64,000 nt of DNA from Billgrantia zhangzhouensis (GCF_021404465.1 NZ_JABFTT010000002.1:186001-250000), one strand, 5' to 3'. Positions 48,914 to 58,585 are shown, counted from the first letter of the stretch. The notes: generated by a model not told the origin, from the sequence alone. Numbers and translations: made by a program.

Positions 48914-50566
48914 ATGTATCGCTACGACACCCATGATCAGACTCTGGTCAATGAACGCGTCGCCCAGTTTCGCGACCAGATGAACCGTTATCTGGCCGGC
49001 CGCATCAGCGACGAGGAATTTCTGCCCCTGCGCGTGCAGAACGGGCTCTATGTCCAGCGATACGCACCCATGCTGCGTATCGCCATCCCCTACGGCATGC
49101 TGGCCTCCTATCAGCTGCGCAAGCTCGGTGACCTGGCTCGCGATTACGATCGCGGCTATGGACACTTCACCACCCGCACCAATCTGCAGCTGAACTGGCC
49201 GAAACTGGAGACGGTGCCGGACATGCTGGCCGAGCTGGCCAGCGTGCAGATGCATGCCATCCAGACCAGCGGCAACGACATTCGCAATACCTCCACCGAT
49301 CAGTTCGCCGGCATTGCCGAGGATGAAGAGGTCGATCCGCGTCCTTGGTGCGAGCTGATTCGTCAGTGGTCGACCTTCCATCCCGAGTTCACCTACCTGC
49401 CGCGTAAATTCAAGATCGCGGTGACGGGTGCCGCCGAGGATCGTGCCGCCATCCAGGTCCATGACGTGGGCCTGCGCCTGTGGCGTGACGAACACGGCGA
49501 AGTGCGCGTCAAGGTGCTGGCCGGCGGTGGCCTCGGCCGCACGCCGATGATCGGCGAGGTGGTGCGCGAGGACCTGCCCTGGCAGCATCTGCTGACCTAT
49601 CTCGAGGCCCTGGTGCGCGTGTACAACCAGTTCGGTCGCCGCGACAACAAGTTCAAGGCGCGCATCAAGATTCTGGTCAAGGCGCTGGGCATCGAGGAAT
49701 TCCGCCGCCGGGTCGACGCCGAATGGGCGCATCTGAAGGATGGGCCGCAGACCTTGACCCGCGAAGCCGTCGACGCGATGCAGTCGCATTTCGTCGATCC
49801 TGAACGCCGCGCCGTCAGCGACGAGGCGATTGCCGAGTTCGAGCGCCTGCGTGGCGAGAACCGTGCCTTCGCCCGCTTCGTGACCAATAACGTGCATGGC
49901 CACAAGGTGCCGGGCTACAAGGCGGTGACGCTGTCGCTCAAGCGCAGCGGCCATTCGCCCGGTGACCTGACCTGGGAGCAGATGCATCAGGTGGCGGATC
50001 TGGCCGACGAGTTCAGCTACGGCGAGATTCGCGTCACCCACGAGCAGAACCTGGTGCTGGCCGACGTGGCGGTGGATCGCCTGGAGGAGCTCTGGCACCG
50101 GCTGGATGAACTCGGGTTGGCCAATCCCACCGTGGGTACCCTCGCCGATCTGATCTGCTGCCCCGGCGGTGATTACTGCGCCCTGGCCAATGCCAAGTCC
50201 ATTCCGGTGGCCCAGGCGATTCAGGAGCGCTTCGAGGATATCGATTACCTCTACGACCTCGGCCCCCTGGACCTCAATATCTCAGGCTGCATGAATGCCT
50301 GCGGGCATCACCACGTCGGCCATATCGGCATCCTCGGCGTCGACAAGAAGGGTGAGGAGTGGTATCAGATCTCGCTCGGTGGCGCTCAGGGCAACGAAGC
50401 CTCGCTGGGCAAGATCCTCGGCCCGTCGTTCGACCGTGAAAGCGTGCCCGAGGTGATCGACAAGGTGCTGCAAGTCTATGTCGGTGAGCGTGTCGAGGGC
50501 GAAACCTTCATCGAAACCTATCGCCGTATCGGCCTCAAGCCTTTCAAGGAGCGGGTATATGCCTGA
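48914..50566 (+). CDS. cysI: Nitrite/sulfite reductase, siroheme hemoprotein (CysI type)
   Basis: 550-residue siroheme/4Fe-4S enzyme reducing sulfite to sulfide for cysteine synthesis. It has two ferredoxin-like half domains and the cluster-coordinating cysteines in LICCPGGDYCALA (about 414-421) and NISGCMNACGHHHVGH (about 457-463). The N-terminus YRYDTHDQTLVNERVAQF is typical of the pseudomonad-type CysI, which pairs with a DUF934 protein. AGGA precedes ATG 48914. Sulfite rather than nitrite is inferred from that partner. Confidence 0.93.
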   Translation: MYRYDTHDQTLVNERVAQFRDQMNRYLAGRISDEEFLPLRVQNGLYVQRYAPMLRIAIPYGMLASYQLRKLGDLARDYDRGYGHFTTRTNLQLNWPKLETVPDMLAELASVQMHAIQTSGNDIRNTSTDQFAGIAEDEEVDPRPWCELIRQWSTFHPEFTYLPRKFKIAVTGAAEDRAAIQVHDVGLRLWRDEHGEVRVKVLAGGGLGRTPMIGEVVREDLPWQHLLTYLEALVRVYNQFGRRDNKFKARIKILVKALGIEEFRRRVDAEWAHLKDGPQTLTREAVDAMQSHFVDPERRAVSDEAIAEFERLRGENRAFARFVTNNVHGHKVPGYKAVTLSLKRSGHSPGDLTWEQMHQVADLADEFSYGEIRVTHEQNLVLADVAVDRLEELWHRLDELGLANPTVGTLADLICCPGGDYCALANAKSIPVAQAIQERFEDIDYLYDLGPLDLNISGCMNACGHHHVGHIGILGVDKKGEEWYQISLGGAQGNEASLGKILGPSFDRESVPEVIDKVLQVYVGERVEGETFIETYRRIGLKPFKERVYA

Positions 50567-51092
50567 TCAGAACGTCTCCGTGCGCCCCTTCATTCGTGGC
50601 GGCAAGCCGGCCGAAGACCGCTGGGTGCTGATTCGCGAAGAAGATGCGGCACTGCCCGCCTCCCCCGCCATCGTGCCGTTGGCACGCTGGCAGGAGCTGG
50701 AAGGAAGCCAGGAGCGGGCCCCGTGGCTGGCCAGCGATACCGAACTGACACCGGAACTGGCCGAAGAGCTGGCTGCAGCACCGCTGATTGCCATCGACTT
50801 TCCCAAGTTCACCGACGGTCGCGGCTACAGCCTGGCGCGTCTGCTGCGTGAGCGTTACGGCTACGCGGGAGAGATCCGCGCCATTGGCGACGTGCTGGTC
50901 GATCAGGCCTTCTTCCTTACTCGCTGCGGCTTCGACGCCCTGTCACTGCGCGAGGACCAGTGGCTGGAGGACGCTCTGCAGGCCCTGAACGCCTTCAGCC
51001 GTGCCTACCAGCCGGCCGTCGACCTCGACGAGCCGCTGTTCCGTCGGCGCATGCGCGAAGCGGTGAAGCGCGCCGAGCCGGCATTGGCGTAA
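50559..51092 (+). CDS. DUF934 family sulfite reductase-associated protein
   Basis: 177-residue protein of the DUF934 family, seen next to CysI in proteobacteria lacking CysJ. Recognisable segments are DFPKFTDGRGYSLARLLRERYGY and GDVLVDQAFFLTRCGFDALSL. Its role, perhaps in electron transfer or assembly of the sulfite reductase, is not established. It starts 8 bases inside the cysI end, with AAGGAG upstream, so it is translationally coupled. A strong terminator follows. Confidence 0.92.
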   Translation: MPDQNVSVRPFIRGGKPAEDRWVLIREEDAALPASPAIVPLARWQELEGSQERAPWLASDTELTPELAEELAAAPLIAIDFPKFTDGRGYSLARLLRERYGYAGEIRAIGDVLVDQAFFLTRCGFDALSLREDQWLEDALQALNAFSRAYQPAVDLDEPLFRRRMREAVKRAEPALA

Positions 51093-51107
51093 AGACCCTT
51101 TGGCGTA

Positions 51108-51144
51108 ACCATGAAGCCGGCCGAGTGCCGGCTTCATGGTTTTT
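51108..51144 (+). terminator. Terminator of cysI-DUF934
   Basis: A perfect 14-bp stem (ACCATGAAGCCGGC / GCCGGCTTCATGGT) with a 5-base CGAGT loop followed by TTTTG, 15 bases after the DUF934 stop. On the opposite strand there is no T-tract, so it mainly serves the plus-strand operon. Confidence 0.88.
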
Positions 51145-51172
51145 GAGACGCCTAGCTTCCGGCTTCGAGGGC

Positions 51173-51766
51173 TCAGCCGCGCCGCTTCTGCTGACGCTCG
51201 CGGTTTTCCGCCCTCGCCCGCTCACTCTTGCGCAGCATCACCCAAGTGGCTCCCAGGCCGCCATCGGCCTGCTGAGCGGAGACGAACGCCTGTACCTCCT
51301 CGAACTGTGCCAACCATTTTGCCAGGTAGGAGCGCAGCACGTTGGCTGGACTGTCGCTCTCTTGCCCCCGACCATGCACGACCAGCAGAGAACGCAGGTC
51401 GTGGGCATAGGCTTCGTGAATGAAGGGCGGCAGTGCTCGCCGACAATCGGTCAGCGGGCGACGCAACAGATGCAAGCGCGACTGGGCGGGATAGCCGCCA
51501 TGTCGCAGGCGATCGACGACGCCTTGTTGGATGCCGTCACGGCGAAACTCGATGGGATCGAACGGTGGCAGCAGTTCGACAAAATCGTCCGACAGAAAGT
51601 TGTCCCGAGCGAGTTCCGCCTGAGCGCTCTCGCGCCGTGCCAGTTGGGCCTCCGTGGGCCGGGGGCGGCGCTGGCCCGGATCGGCTCGATTAGCGTGGCT
51701 GCGTAGCGGCTTCACATCTCCTATCAACGCCCTGAAGTCCTGATCCTCGTGTGTCGACTGAGCCAT
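51173..51766 (-). CDS. Smr domain protein (YdaL/SmrA-like)
   Basis: 197 residues with an N-terminal basic linker and a C-terminal Smr domain. The second Smr motif LLVVHGRGQESDSP is intact, but the first, usually LDLHG, reads LHLLRRPLTDC. Smr proteins are nucleases or RNA-binding proteins acting on branched DNA or stalled ribosomes. ATG 51766 has GGAGG 6 bases upstream; the longer frame is improbable. Converges with the cysI operon. Confidence 0.86.
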   Translation of the reverse strand: MAQSTHEDQDFRALIGDVKPLRSHANRADPGQRRPRPTEAQLARRESAQAELARDNFLSDDFVELLPPFDPIEFRRDGIQQGVVDRLRHGGYPAQSRLHLLRRPLTDCRRALPPFIHEAYAHDLRSLLVVHGRGQESDSPANVLRSYLAKWLAQFEEVQAFVSAQQADGGLGATWVMLRKSERARAENRERQQKRRG

Positions 51767-51916
51767 GGGCATCCTCCGCTGTGGTCGAGCCATACTTCGC
51801 ATCCTAACAGAGCCTTGTGCTGGGGTTGAACCGGACAGTCGTTGTCCGGCCGTGGCAGGATAGAGCTCATCTGGAGCACTCTTCTCGAACATCCTTCTCG
51901 AAGACAAGGAGCGTGT

Positions 51917-52366
51917 ATGCGCCTGTCTCATGTCGTTATCGCTGCGTCTGCTGCCCCGCTGGGCATAGTGGGCTGGCTATGGCTGACCATGCTCAGCCCT
52001 CTGACCTATGACCGCCCCGATCATCTTCCCGAGATCGACGAAGGCGAGCATGCGGTCTTCGTTTACGGCACGTTGCGTTTTGCCCCGGTACGCTGGGTGG
52101 TGATGGGCCGTGCGGGAGAGACCGAGGTGGCCGTACTCGAGGGGTTTCGCCGCGAAGGGCTCGATCTGGCCGAGGCGCCGGACGAGCGTGTGCAGGGTGA
52201 AATCGTGGTGGTCGACGCCGATGAACTGGAGCGCCTGGATCGCTACGAGCGCTTGGGAATTCGTTATCAGCGCGTGCCCATGCGTCTGGCGGATGGCCGC
52301 GTGGCATGGGTCTATCGCCGCCTGAACGAAACCACACAAGTCAGTGAAAGTCTTGCCACCGACTGA
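51917..52366 (+). CDS. Membrane-anchored gamma-glutamylcyclotransferase-fold protein
   Basis: 149 residues. An N-terminal helix (SHVVIAASAAPLGIVGWLWLTMLSPL) anchors it or acts as an uncleaved signal. It is followed by a GGCT/AIG2-like domain starting AVFVYGTLRFAP, with the acidic residue expected in EGEIVVVDADELERLDRYERLG-like context. Cyclotransferases release 5-oxoproline from gamma-glutamyl compounds; a membrane or periplasmic version is uncommon. ATG 51917 follows AAGGAG. Confidence 0.82.
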   Translation: MRLSHVVIAASAAPLGIVGWLWLTMLSPLTYDRPDHLPEIDEGEHAVFVYGTLRFAPVRWVVMGRAGETEVAVLEGFRREGLDLAEAPDERVQGEIVVVDADELERLDRYERLGIRYQRVPMRLADGRVAWVYRRLNETTQVSESLATD

Positions 52367-52398
52367 ACGAGGCGGACGAACCTTCATCATGGCTTCGG

Positions 52399-52428
52399 TT
52401 GTGGCCGACATGGCCGCCCTTCTACAAT
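52399..52428 (+). promoter_or_regulatory. Putative promoter of arsC-wrbA operon
   Basis: TTGTGG and TACAAT separated by 18 bases, 34 bases before the arsC start, in the 96-base gap after the GGCT-like gene. The -10 is good and the -35 moderate. Confidence 0.45.
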
Positions 52429-52462
52429 ACTGGCCAGCCTTTCAAGGATCGAGGAGTCACGC

Positions 52463-52819
52463 ATGGCCATTACGCTCTACCACAATCCCCGTTGTTCCAA
52501 GTCGCGCCAAGCGTTGGCTCTATTGGAGGAACATGGCGCCGAGGTGAACATACGGCGCTATCTCGACGAGCCGCTTTCCGAGGAGGAATTGCGCGACCTG
52601 ATGTCGCGTCTGGACGCCGACGGCGAACGCCTGGTGCGCACCCAGGAGCCGGAGTGGCAGGAGATCGACGAGACCGACCTGCAGGACCAGGAGCAGGTCA
52701 TTCGCGCCATCGTCAGCCATCCCAAGCTGATGGAGCGCCCCATTGCCGACGACGGCAAGCGTGCCGTGATCGGTCGCCCGCCGGAGGATGTGCTCGCCCT
52801 GATCCATGTCAACGACTGA
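52463..52819 (+). CDS. arsC: Arsenate reductase (glutaredoxin-dependent)
   Basis: 118-residue thioredoxin-fold ArsC. The nucleophilic cysteine is in YHNPRCSKSRQAL, and the C-terminal half has HPKLMERPIADDGKRAVIGRPPEDV, with the arginines that bind arsenate. It reduces arsenate to arsenite using glutathione and glutaredoxin. It is not in an ars operon; together with wrbA and DUF2069 it forms a conserved trio also seen in pseudomonads, so a housekeeping function is possible. Confidence 0.92.
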   Translation: MAITLYHNPRCSKSRQALALLEEHGAEVNIRRYLDEPLSEEELRDLMSRLDADGERLVRTQEPEWQEIDETDLQDQEQVIRAIVSHPKLMERPIADDGKRAVIGRPPEDVLALIHVND

Positions 52820-52838
52820 CCCGCCTGCCCACTGTTGA

Positions 52839-53869
<1,031 letters not shown>

Positions 53870-53983
53870 CATCAGGCTTTATTGATCCGTTGCGGATAGC
53901 GAAGCCGTGATGACGGTCAAGCCGTAGGTGTTGTGCCGTTGCCCCTCAGCGGCCACCATTGAAAAAATGACGAGGAGTACGCC

Positions 53984-54625
53984 ATGACACGCAACATCGC
54001 CGATATCCGGCGCGACTACGAGGGTGGCAGGCTCGATGAGGCCATGGTGCCCGAACAGCCCATGGTACTGTTCGACGAGTGGCTAATGCTGGCGCTGAAT
54101 GCCGAGGGCGAGGATGGCAACGTGATGACGCTGGCCACCGTCGATAGCCAGGGGCTGCCCCACGCACGCGTCGTGCTGTTGAAAGGCTGCGACGAGCGTG
54201 GCCTGGTGTTCTACACCAATTACCACAGTCACAAGGGCAGCGAGCTGACCAACGTGCCCCATGCCGCACTGGTGTTCTGGTGGCCGTCCCTCGGCCGTCA
54301 AGTGCGTATCGAGGGGCGCGTCGAGCTGGTTTCCGACGAAGAGTCGGATGCCTACTTCAACAGCCGCCCCCGAGCCAGCCAACTCGGCGCCTGGGTGGCG
54401 ACCCAGAGCGTGGTGATTCCCGACCGTCACTGGATCGAGGAGCGGCAGCATCGTTTCGAGCAGGCCTACGAAGGGCAGGAGATCCCGCGCCCCGTACACT
54501 GGGGCGGCTACCGGGTGGTGCCGGACATGATCGAATTCTGGCAAGGCCAGCCGAGCCGGCTTCACGATCGTATTCGCTACGAATATCGGGACGAGAGCTG
54601 GCACTCCTTCCGCCTCGCGCCCTGA
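53984..54625 (+). CDS. pdxH: Pyridoxamine 5'-phosphate oxidase
   Basis: FMN enzyme of 213 residues producing pyridoxal 5'-phosphate. Signatures include HARVVLLKGCDERGLVFYTNY, QVRIEGRVELVSDEESDAYFNSRPRASQLGAW in parts, and the C-terminal FWQGQPSRLHDRIRY. Length matches E. coli PdxH. The start ATG 53984 has GAGGAG. It supplies PLP to enzymes such as EctB. It converges with the acetyltransferase gene. Confidence 0.97.
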   Translation: MTRNIADIRRDYEGGRLDEAMVPEQPMVLFDEWLMLALNAEGEDGNVMTLATVDSQGLPHARVVLLKGCDERGLVFYTNYHSHKGSELTNVPHAALVFWWPSLGRQVRIEGRVELVSDEESDAYFNSRPRASQLGAWVATQSVVIPDRHWIEERQHRFEQAYEGQEIPRPVHWGGYRVVPDMIEFWQGQPSRLHDRIRYEYRDESWHSFRLAP

Positions 54626-54644
54626 AACCACGCTCTCTCCGGAA

Positions 54645-54668
54645 GGCGCCGACGCGGTGGTCGGCGCC
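54645..54668. terminator. Hairpin between convergent pdxH and pat-type gene
   Basis: A 9-bp stem GGCGCCGAC/GTCGGCGCC with a 6-base loop midway in the 51-base convergent gap. No T-tract on either strand, so it is only a possible bidirectional terminator. Confidence 0.4.
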
Positions 54669-54676
54669 GATCGGCA

Positions 54677-57424
54677 TCAGTCTGGCAGGCTCTCCAGTCG
54701 GTGTTTCTGCCACTCGCTCTGCGGTTCGTTGAGCCGCATCACCGCGTCGATCACCTGCTCTTCCATGTTGTAGCGACAACGGAAGCCGAGATGCTTCATC
54801 AGCGCTCGCATGGGATGGTTGTCGACCATCACCTTGCCGACCATCTCCAGCGTGCCCACGCTCTTGCAGTAAGCGATCATTTTCTTCATCAGCAGGCTGC
54901 CGAGTCCCTGTCCGGCCATGTCGTCGCGCACGATGATGGAGAACTCGGTGCGGATATTGTCGGGATCGTTCCATACACGGACCACGCCGAGCATCTCCTT
55001 GCTGCCGTTCTCCTTCTGGTGTTCGGCGATGAAGGCCATCTGCCGATCGTAGTTGATGTGAGATAGCATCGACAGGTCGCGCTGGCTGAGATCGGACTTG
55101 TTATGAAAGTAGCGAAAGCGAATGCTCTCCTCCGACAGCTGGCTGTGAAAACTGGTGATCAGCGGGGCGTCCTCGGCCCGGATCGGACGGACCTCGACGT
55201 TCATGCCATTGCTCAGGGTGACCCACTCTCGCAACTCCTCGGGGTACGGCATGATGGCGAAGCGTGCCGGCGGCCCAAGGTCGAGGGCGAAATCCACCGC
55301 CACCATGCCGTCGCGATTGAGCAGCAAGGGATTGAGCTCCAAGCCGCGAAGCTCGAGCAGATCCGATGCCATCTGCGATAGCTTGACCAGTAGTTGACAC
55401 AGCCTTTGCAGGTCGCGATCGGGCTCGCTCGAATGCTCGCGAATGAGCCTTGCGGCATGGGTGCGCCCGACCACGTCCGCCGCCAGAGTCATGTTGAGCG
55501 GTGGCAGCGCGACTTGCCGGTCGGCCAGGATGTTGACCTTGTATCCACCGATGCCGAACACGATGAGTGGGCCGAACACCGGGTCGCGAGTGATGCCGGC
55601 GCAGATCTGCATCGACTGCTTGCCCCGTTGCATGGGCTGCAGGCAGTACTCGCGGATTTTTACCGGTGGGAATTTCTCATGCACCTTGTTGCCGAGCCGG
55701 GTGAGCCCATCGGCGACCTGGCTCGGCTCGTGGAGGTCCTGCAGTAGCCCCGCCGAGATGCGGTGAGGATGCTTGCGGTAGCGGAATGGGCGACAGTTGC
55801 CGTCATGCACCACTTTCAGCGCCCACGGCCCCTCGAACTCATGGGCCGCCGCCTCGGCTTCTGCCGGCGTGTAGACATAGCGGCTGGGGGCCACGGGGAT
55901 GCCGTAGGCCTCGAGAACCTGGGCAGTCTCGGAATGCGACAGGGTTTCGCGCCCCTCGGCCTTGGCCTGTTCGATCAGGGTATGGCACTGGGCGCGAATG
56001 TCCGCCGTGGTGCTGAATGGCAGGCTGGGTGGGGTTTCCTGCAGCAGCGCCTGCACGCGCTGATAGTCGACCATGTGCATGAACGCCTTGACCGCTTTCT
56101 CCGGCGAGACGTAGGTGGGAATGCCCGACATGCTGCACTCGTGGCGGGCATACAGGGCGCCTTCCAGCCCCATCCAACTGGTCAACAGGTTGCGTCTGAA
56201 ACGCTTGCGGTTGGCGATGAGCGCCTGAGCGGTGATCTTGGACGGAGCCAGTCGCGTGGGAGCGTGAACCACTAGCACGGCATCGACGCCGGGATCGGCC
56301 GCGACTATCTCCAGCGCGTCGACGAAGCGCTCCGGCGTGGCGTCTCCGCCCAGGTCCACCGGGTTCTCGCCAGGCTTGCTCATGTCGAACTCGCCGTGGC
56401 GTAGCGCCCGGCGCGTTTCCGCTGTGAAGCTTGCCAGTGCCCCCCCCGCGCTGATCAGCTTGTCGATGGCCAGCATCGCGGGCCCCAGCCCATTGGAAAC
56501 GATGGCCAGGCGGTCGCCCTTGAGCGGGCGCATCTGCGACAGAGTCATCAACGCATCGAACAGTTCGTCGGAGTCGTTGACCCGTACCACGCCGGCGCGC
56601 GAGAAGGCCGCGTCGAAGACCACGTCACGATTGGCGATGCCTGGTGTCGGCGGCATTCCGGAGAGATCGGACTGTGGCGTGCGGCCGCTCTTGATCGCCA
56701 GCACCAGGCGATGGCGCGAGGCATCGCGTAGCGCGGTCATGAAATGCAGGGAGTCCTGGATGCGTTCCAGGTGCAGCAGGATGGCCTGGGTCGGGGCGTA
56801 CTGGTTGATGTAGTCGATCAGATCGGGAAGCATCACGTCGACGCTGTCACCTACCGTGATCAGATGCGAGAATCCGATGCCGCGGCCTGCCGCCCAGTCG
56901 ATCATGGCATTGCCGAGCATGCCCGATTGCCCGAGGTAGGCCACCTTTCCTGCTTTCACCGGCTGGCTGGAGTACGAGGCATTGATGCGCCGTCCTGGAA
57001 CGATCAGCCCCATGCACTCGGGGCCCAGCACCCGAATGCCCGACTCTCGCGCCGCCGTCAGCATGCGCTCGCGGATCGAACCCTTGTCGCCTTCGGCGTC
57101 GTCGAGATGCGCTCCGCCCGACAGCACCAGCGCCGCCTTGACGCCAATGCGGCCCAGCCGGGAGATCACCTTGGGCAGGGTCGCCGCGGGCGTGCAGACG
57201 ACGGCAAGATCCGGTGTCTCGGGCAGCTCGCTGATCCGGGAGACGCAAGGTTGCTCGAAGACGGAGTCGTAACCCTTACGGTTGACCGCCCACACGGCCC
57301 CGGTAAAGCCCGCCTCCTGCAGATTGCGGATCACGATGCCGCCGATGGAATGGTTTTTTTCCGAGGCGCCTATCACCGCGATGGTCCGGGGTTCGAAGAA
57401 GTGGCGCAGGAATCGGGTGCTCAA
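54677..57424 (-). CDS. pat: Protein lysine acetyltransferase with acyl-CoA synthetase-like domain (Pat/PatZ type)
   Basis: 915 residues. From the N-terminus: CoA-binding domain (TIAVIGASEKNHSIGGIVIRN), succinyl-CoA ligase-like domains, an ATP-grasp domain (about 470-690), and a C-terminal GNAT domain (VRDDMAGQGLGSLLMKKMI). In ADP-forming acyl-CoA synthetases a phosphorylated histidine follows KSGR; here that stretch reads KSGRTPQSDLSGMPPTPG without histidine, as in Pat regulators. It should acetylate lysines of metabolic enzymes such as acetyl-CoA synthetase. The start codon is TTG with a very strong AGGAGGT site. Confidence 0.92.
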   Translation of the reverse strand: MSTRFLRHFFEPRTIAVIGASEKNHSIGGIVIRNLQEAGFTGAVWAVNRKGYDSVFEQPCVSRISELPETPDLAVVCTPAATLPKVISRLGRIGVKAALVLSGGAHLDDAEGDKGSIRERMLTAARESGIRVLGPECMGLIVPGRRINASYSSQPVKAGKVAYLGQSGMLGNAMIDWAAGRGIGFSHLITVGDSVDVMLPDLIDYINQYAPTQAILLHLERIQDSLHFMTALRDASRHRLVLAIKSGRTPQSDLSGMPPTPGIANRDVVFDAAFSRAGVVRVNDSDELFDALMTLSQMRPLKGDRLAIVSNGLGPAMLAIDKLISAGGALASFTAETRRALRHGEFDMSKPGENPVDLGGDATPERFVDALEIVAADPGVDAVLVVHAPTRLAPSKITAQALIANRKRFRRNLLTSWMGLEGALYARHECSMSGIPTYVSPEKAVKAFMHMVDYQRVQALLQETPPSLPFSTTADIRAQCHTLIEQAKAEGRETLSHSETAQVLEAYGIPVAPSRYVYTPAEAEAAAHEFEGPWALKVVHDGNCRPFRYRKHPHRISAGLLQDLHEPSQVADGLTRLGNKVHEKFPPVKIREYCLQPMQRGKQSMQICAGITRDPVFGPLIVFGIGGYKVNILADRQVALPPLNMTLAADVVGRTHAARLIREHSSEPDRDLQRLCQLLVKLSQMASDLLELRGLELNPLLLNRDGMVAVDFALDLGPPARFAIMPYPEELREWVTLSNGMNVEVRPIRAEDAPLITSFHSQLSEESIRFRYFHNKSDLSQRDLSMLSHINYDRQMAFIAEHQKENGSKEMLGVVRVWNDPDNIRTEFSIIVRDDMAGQGLGSLLMKKMIAYCKSVGTLEMVGKVMVDNHPMRALMKHLGFRCRYNMEEQVIDAVMRLNEPQSEWQKHRLESLPD

Positions 57425-57534
57425 GACGTCACCTCCTCCAGAACGGAAATATGCTTCCTTGTGTACGACTTATTGACACTGTTGTGCAAGGGCTTGCGCG
57501 CATTAAGGTGACTTGAGTCACTCTGGAGTTCCAT

Positions 57535-58470
57535 ATGATCACGGCGTTCATCTCGCATCCCGATTGCGATCTTCACCATATGGGTCCGGAGCATCCCGAA
57601 AGCCCCCTGCGTCTGGAGGCCATTCGCGCCCGCCTGGCTCTCAGCGGCCTGCTGCAGCAGACCATGCAATCGGAAGCCCGCCCCGCCAGCGAAGAAGAAC
57701 TCGCCCGGGTGCATCCGCTGCGCCATCTGCGTGCACTCGACAAGTGCGTTCCCGAGTCGGGCATCGTCAGCCTGGATGGCGACACCCTGATGAATCCGGA
57801 TAGCCTGGACGCCGCCCGTATGGCGGCGGGCGCAGTCATTCGCGGTGTCGATCAGGTCTATCGCAGCCAGGCCGACAACGTGTTCTGTGCCGTGCGTCCC
57901 CCCGGCCACCATGCCGAGGCCACCGATGCCATGGGGTTCTGCTTCTACAACAACGTTGCCGTCGGTGCTGCTCATGCCCGGGTTCGTTACGGGGCGCGGC
58001 GCATTGCGATCCTCGACTTCGACGTGCACCAGTGCAACGGCACCATCGATATCTTCAAGGACGATCCGGACATCCTGATCTGTACCAGCTTCCAGTTTCC
58101 CTTCTACCCTTGGCGCTACCTGCGCAGCGAGTGGCAGAACGTGGTGAACACGCCGCTGGAAGCCGGTACCGATAGTGCCGCCTTCCGTCGGGCAATCGAG
58201 GACGACTGGCTGCCGGCATTGCACGCTTTCAAGCCTGAGCTGGTACTCGTCTCCGCCGGCTTCGATGCTCATCGCGAAGATCCTTTGGCCGAGCTGTGCC
58301 TGGAAGACGCGGACTACTACTGGATCACCCGGCTGGCCCTGGATATCGCAGCGCTGTATGCCGACAATCGCCTGGTATCGGTGCTTGAAGGCGGCTACGA
58401 CCTGGATTCGTTGGGGCGCAGCGCCGAAGCGCACGTCAAGGCACTGCTCGGCCTGCCCTTCGAGGCTTGA
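57535..58470 (+). CDS. Histone deacetylase family protein
   Basis: 311-residue zinc-dependent deacetylase of the arginase/HDAC fold. Motifs: HPDCDLHHMGPEHPESPLRL, PPGHHAEATDAMGFCFYNN, zinc ligands D163 and H165 in ILDFDVHQCNGT, D244 in SAGFDAHRED, and EGGYD with the catalytic tyrosine nearby. The usual HHGNGT is HQCNGT. Possible substrates are acetyl-lysine proteins (AcuC-like) or acetylated polyamines. It diverges from the pat gene over 110 bases, which suggests paired function. ATG has GGAG at 6 bases. Confidence 0.92.
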   Translation: MITAFISHPDCDLHHMGPEHPESPLRLEAIRARLALSGLLQQTMQSEARPASEEELARVHPLRHLRALDKCVPESGIVSLDGDTLMNPDSLDAARMAAGAVIRGVDQVYRSQADNVFCAVRPPGHHAEATDAMGFCFYNNVAVGAAHARVRYGARRIAILDFDVHQCNGTIDIFKDDPDILICTSFQFPFYPWRYLRSEWQNVVNTPLEAGTDSAAFRRAIEDDWLPALHAFKPELVLVSAGFDAHREDPLAELCLEDADYYWITRLALDIAALYADNRLVSVLEGGYDLDSLGRSAEAHVKALLGLPFEA

Positions 58471-58554
58471 ATCAGGGACGGCAGGTGTCGGTTACACGCA
58501 TTCTGAGGGCGCCTCCCGGCCGGTGCATTTGAGGGCTTCTGTGGTACGCTTTGC

Positions 58555-58569
58555 GGAAACTCTGTTTCC
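58555..58569. promoter_or_regulatory. Inverted repeat upstream of XRE-cupin gene
   Basis: Perfect GGAAAC-TCT-GTTTCC, 16 bases before the regulator's ATG. Its position and symmetry suit an autoregulatory operator. No dependable -10/-35 pair is evident beside it. Confidence 0.45.
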
Positions 58570-58585
58570 AATAGTGAACACGCCA

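Noticed and set aside
48863-50098. A 411-codon minus-strand open frame opposite cysI
   Set aside because: cysI carries all cluster-binding cysteines and a good promoter; the antisense frame has no such support.
52463-52819. arsC as evidence for an arsenic resistance operon
   Set aside because: No arsR, arsB or acr3 gene is near. The arsC-wrbA-DUF2069 set is a common chromosomal trio, so resistance cannot be claimed.
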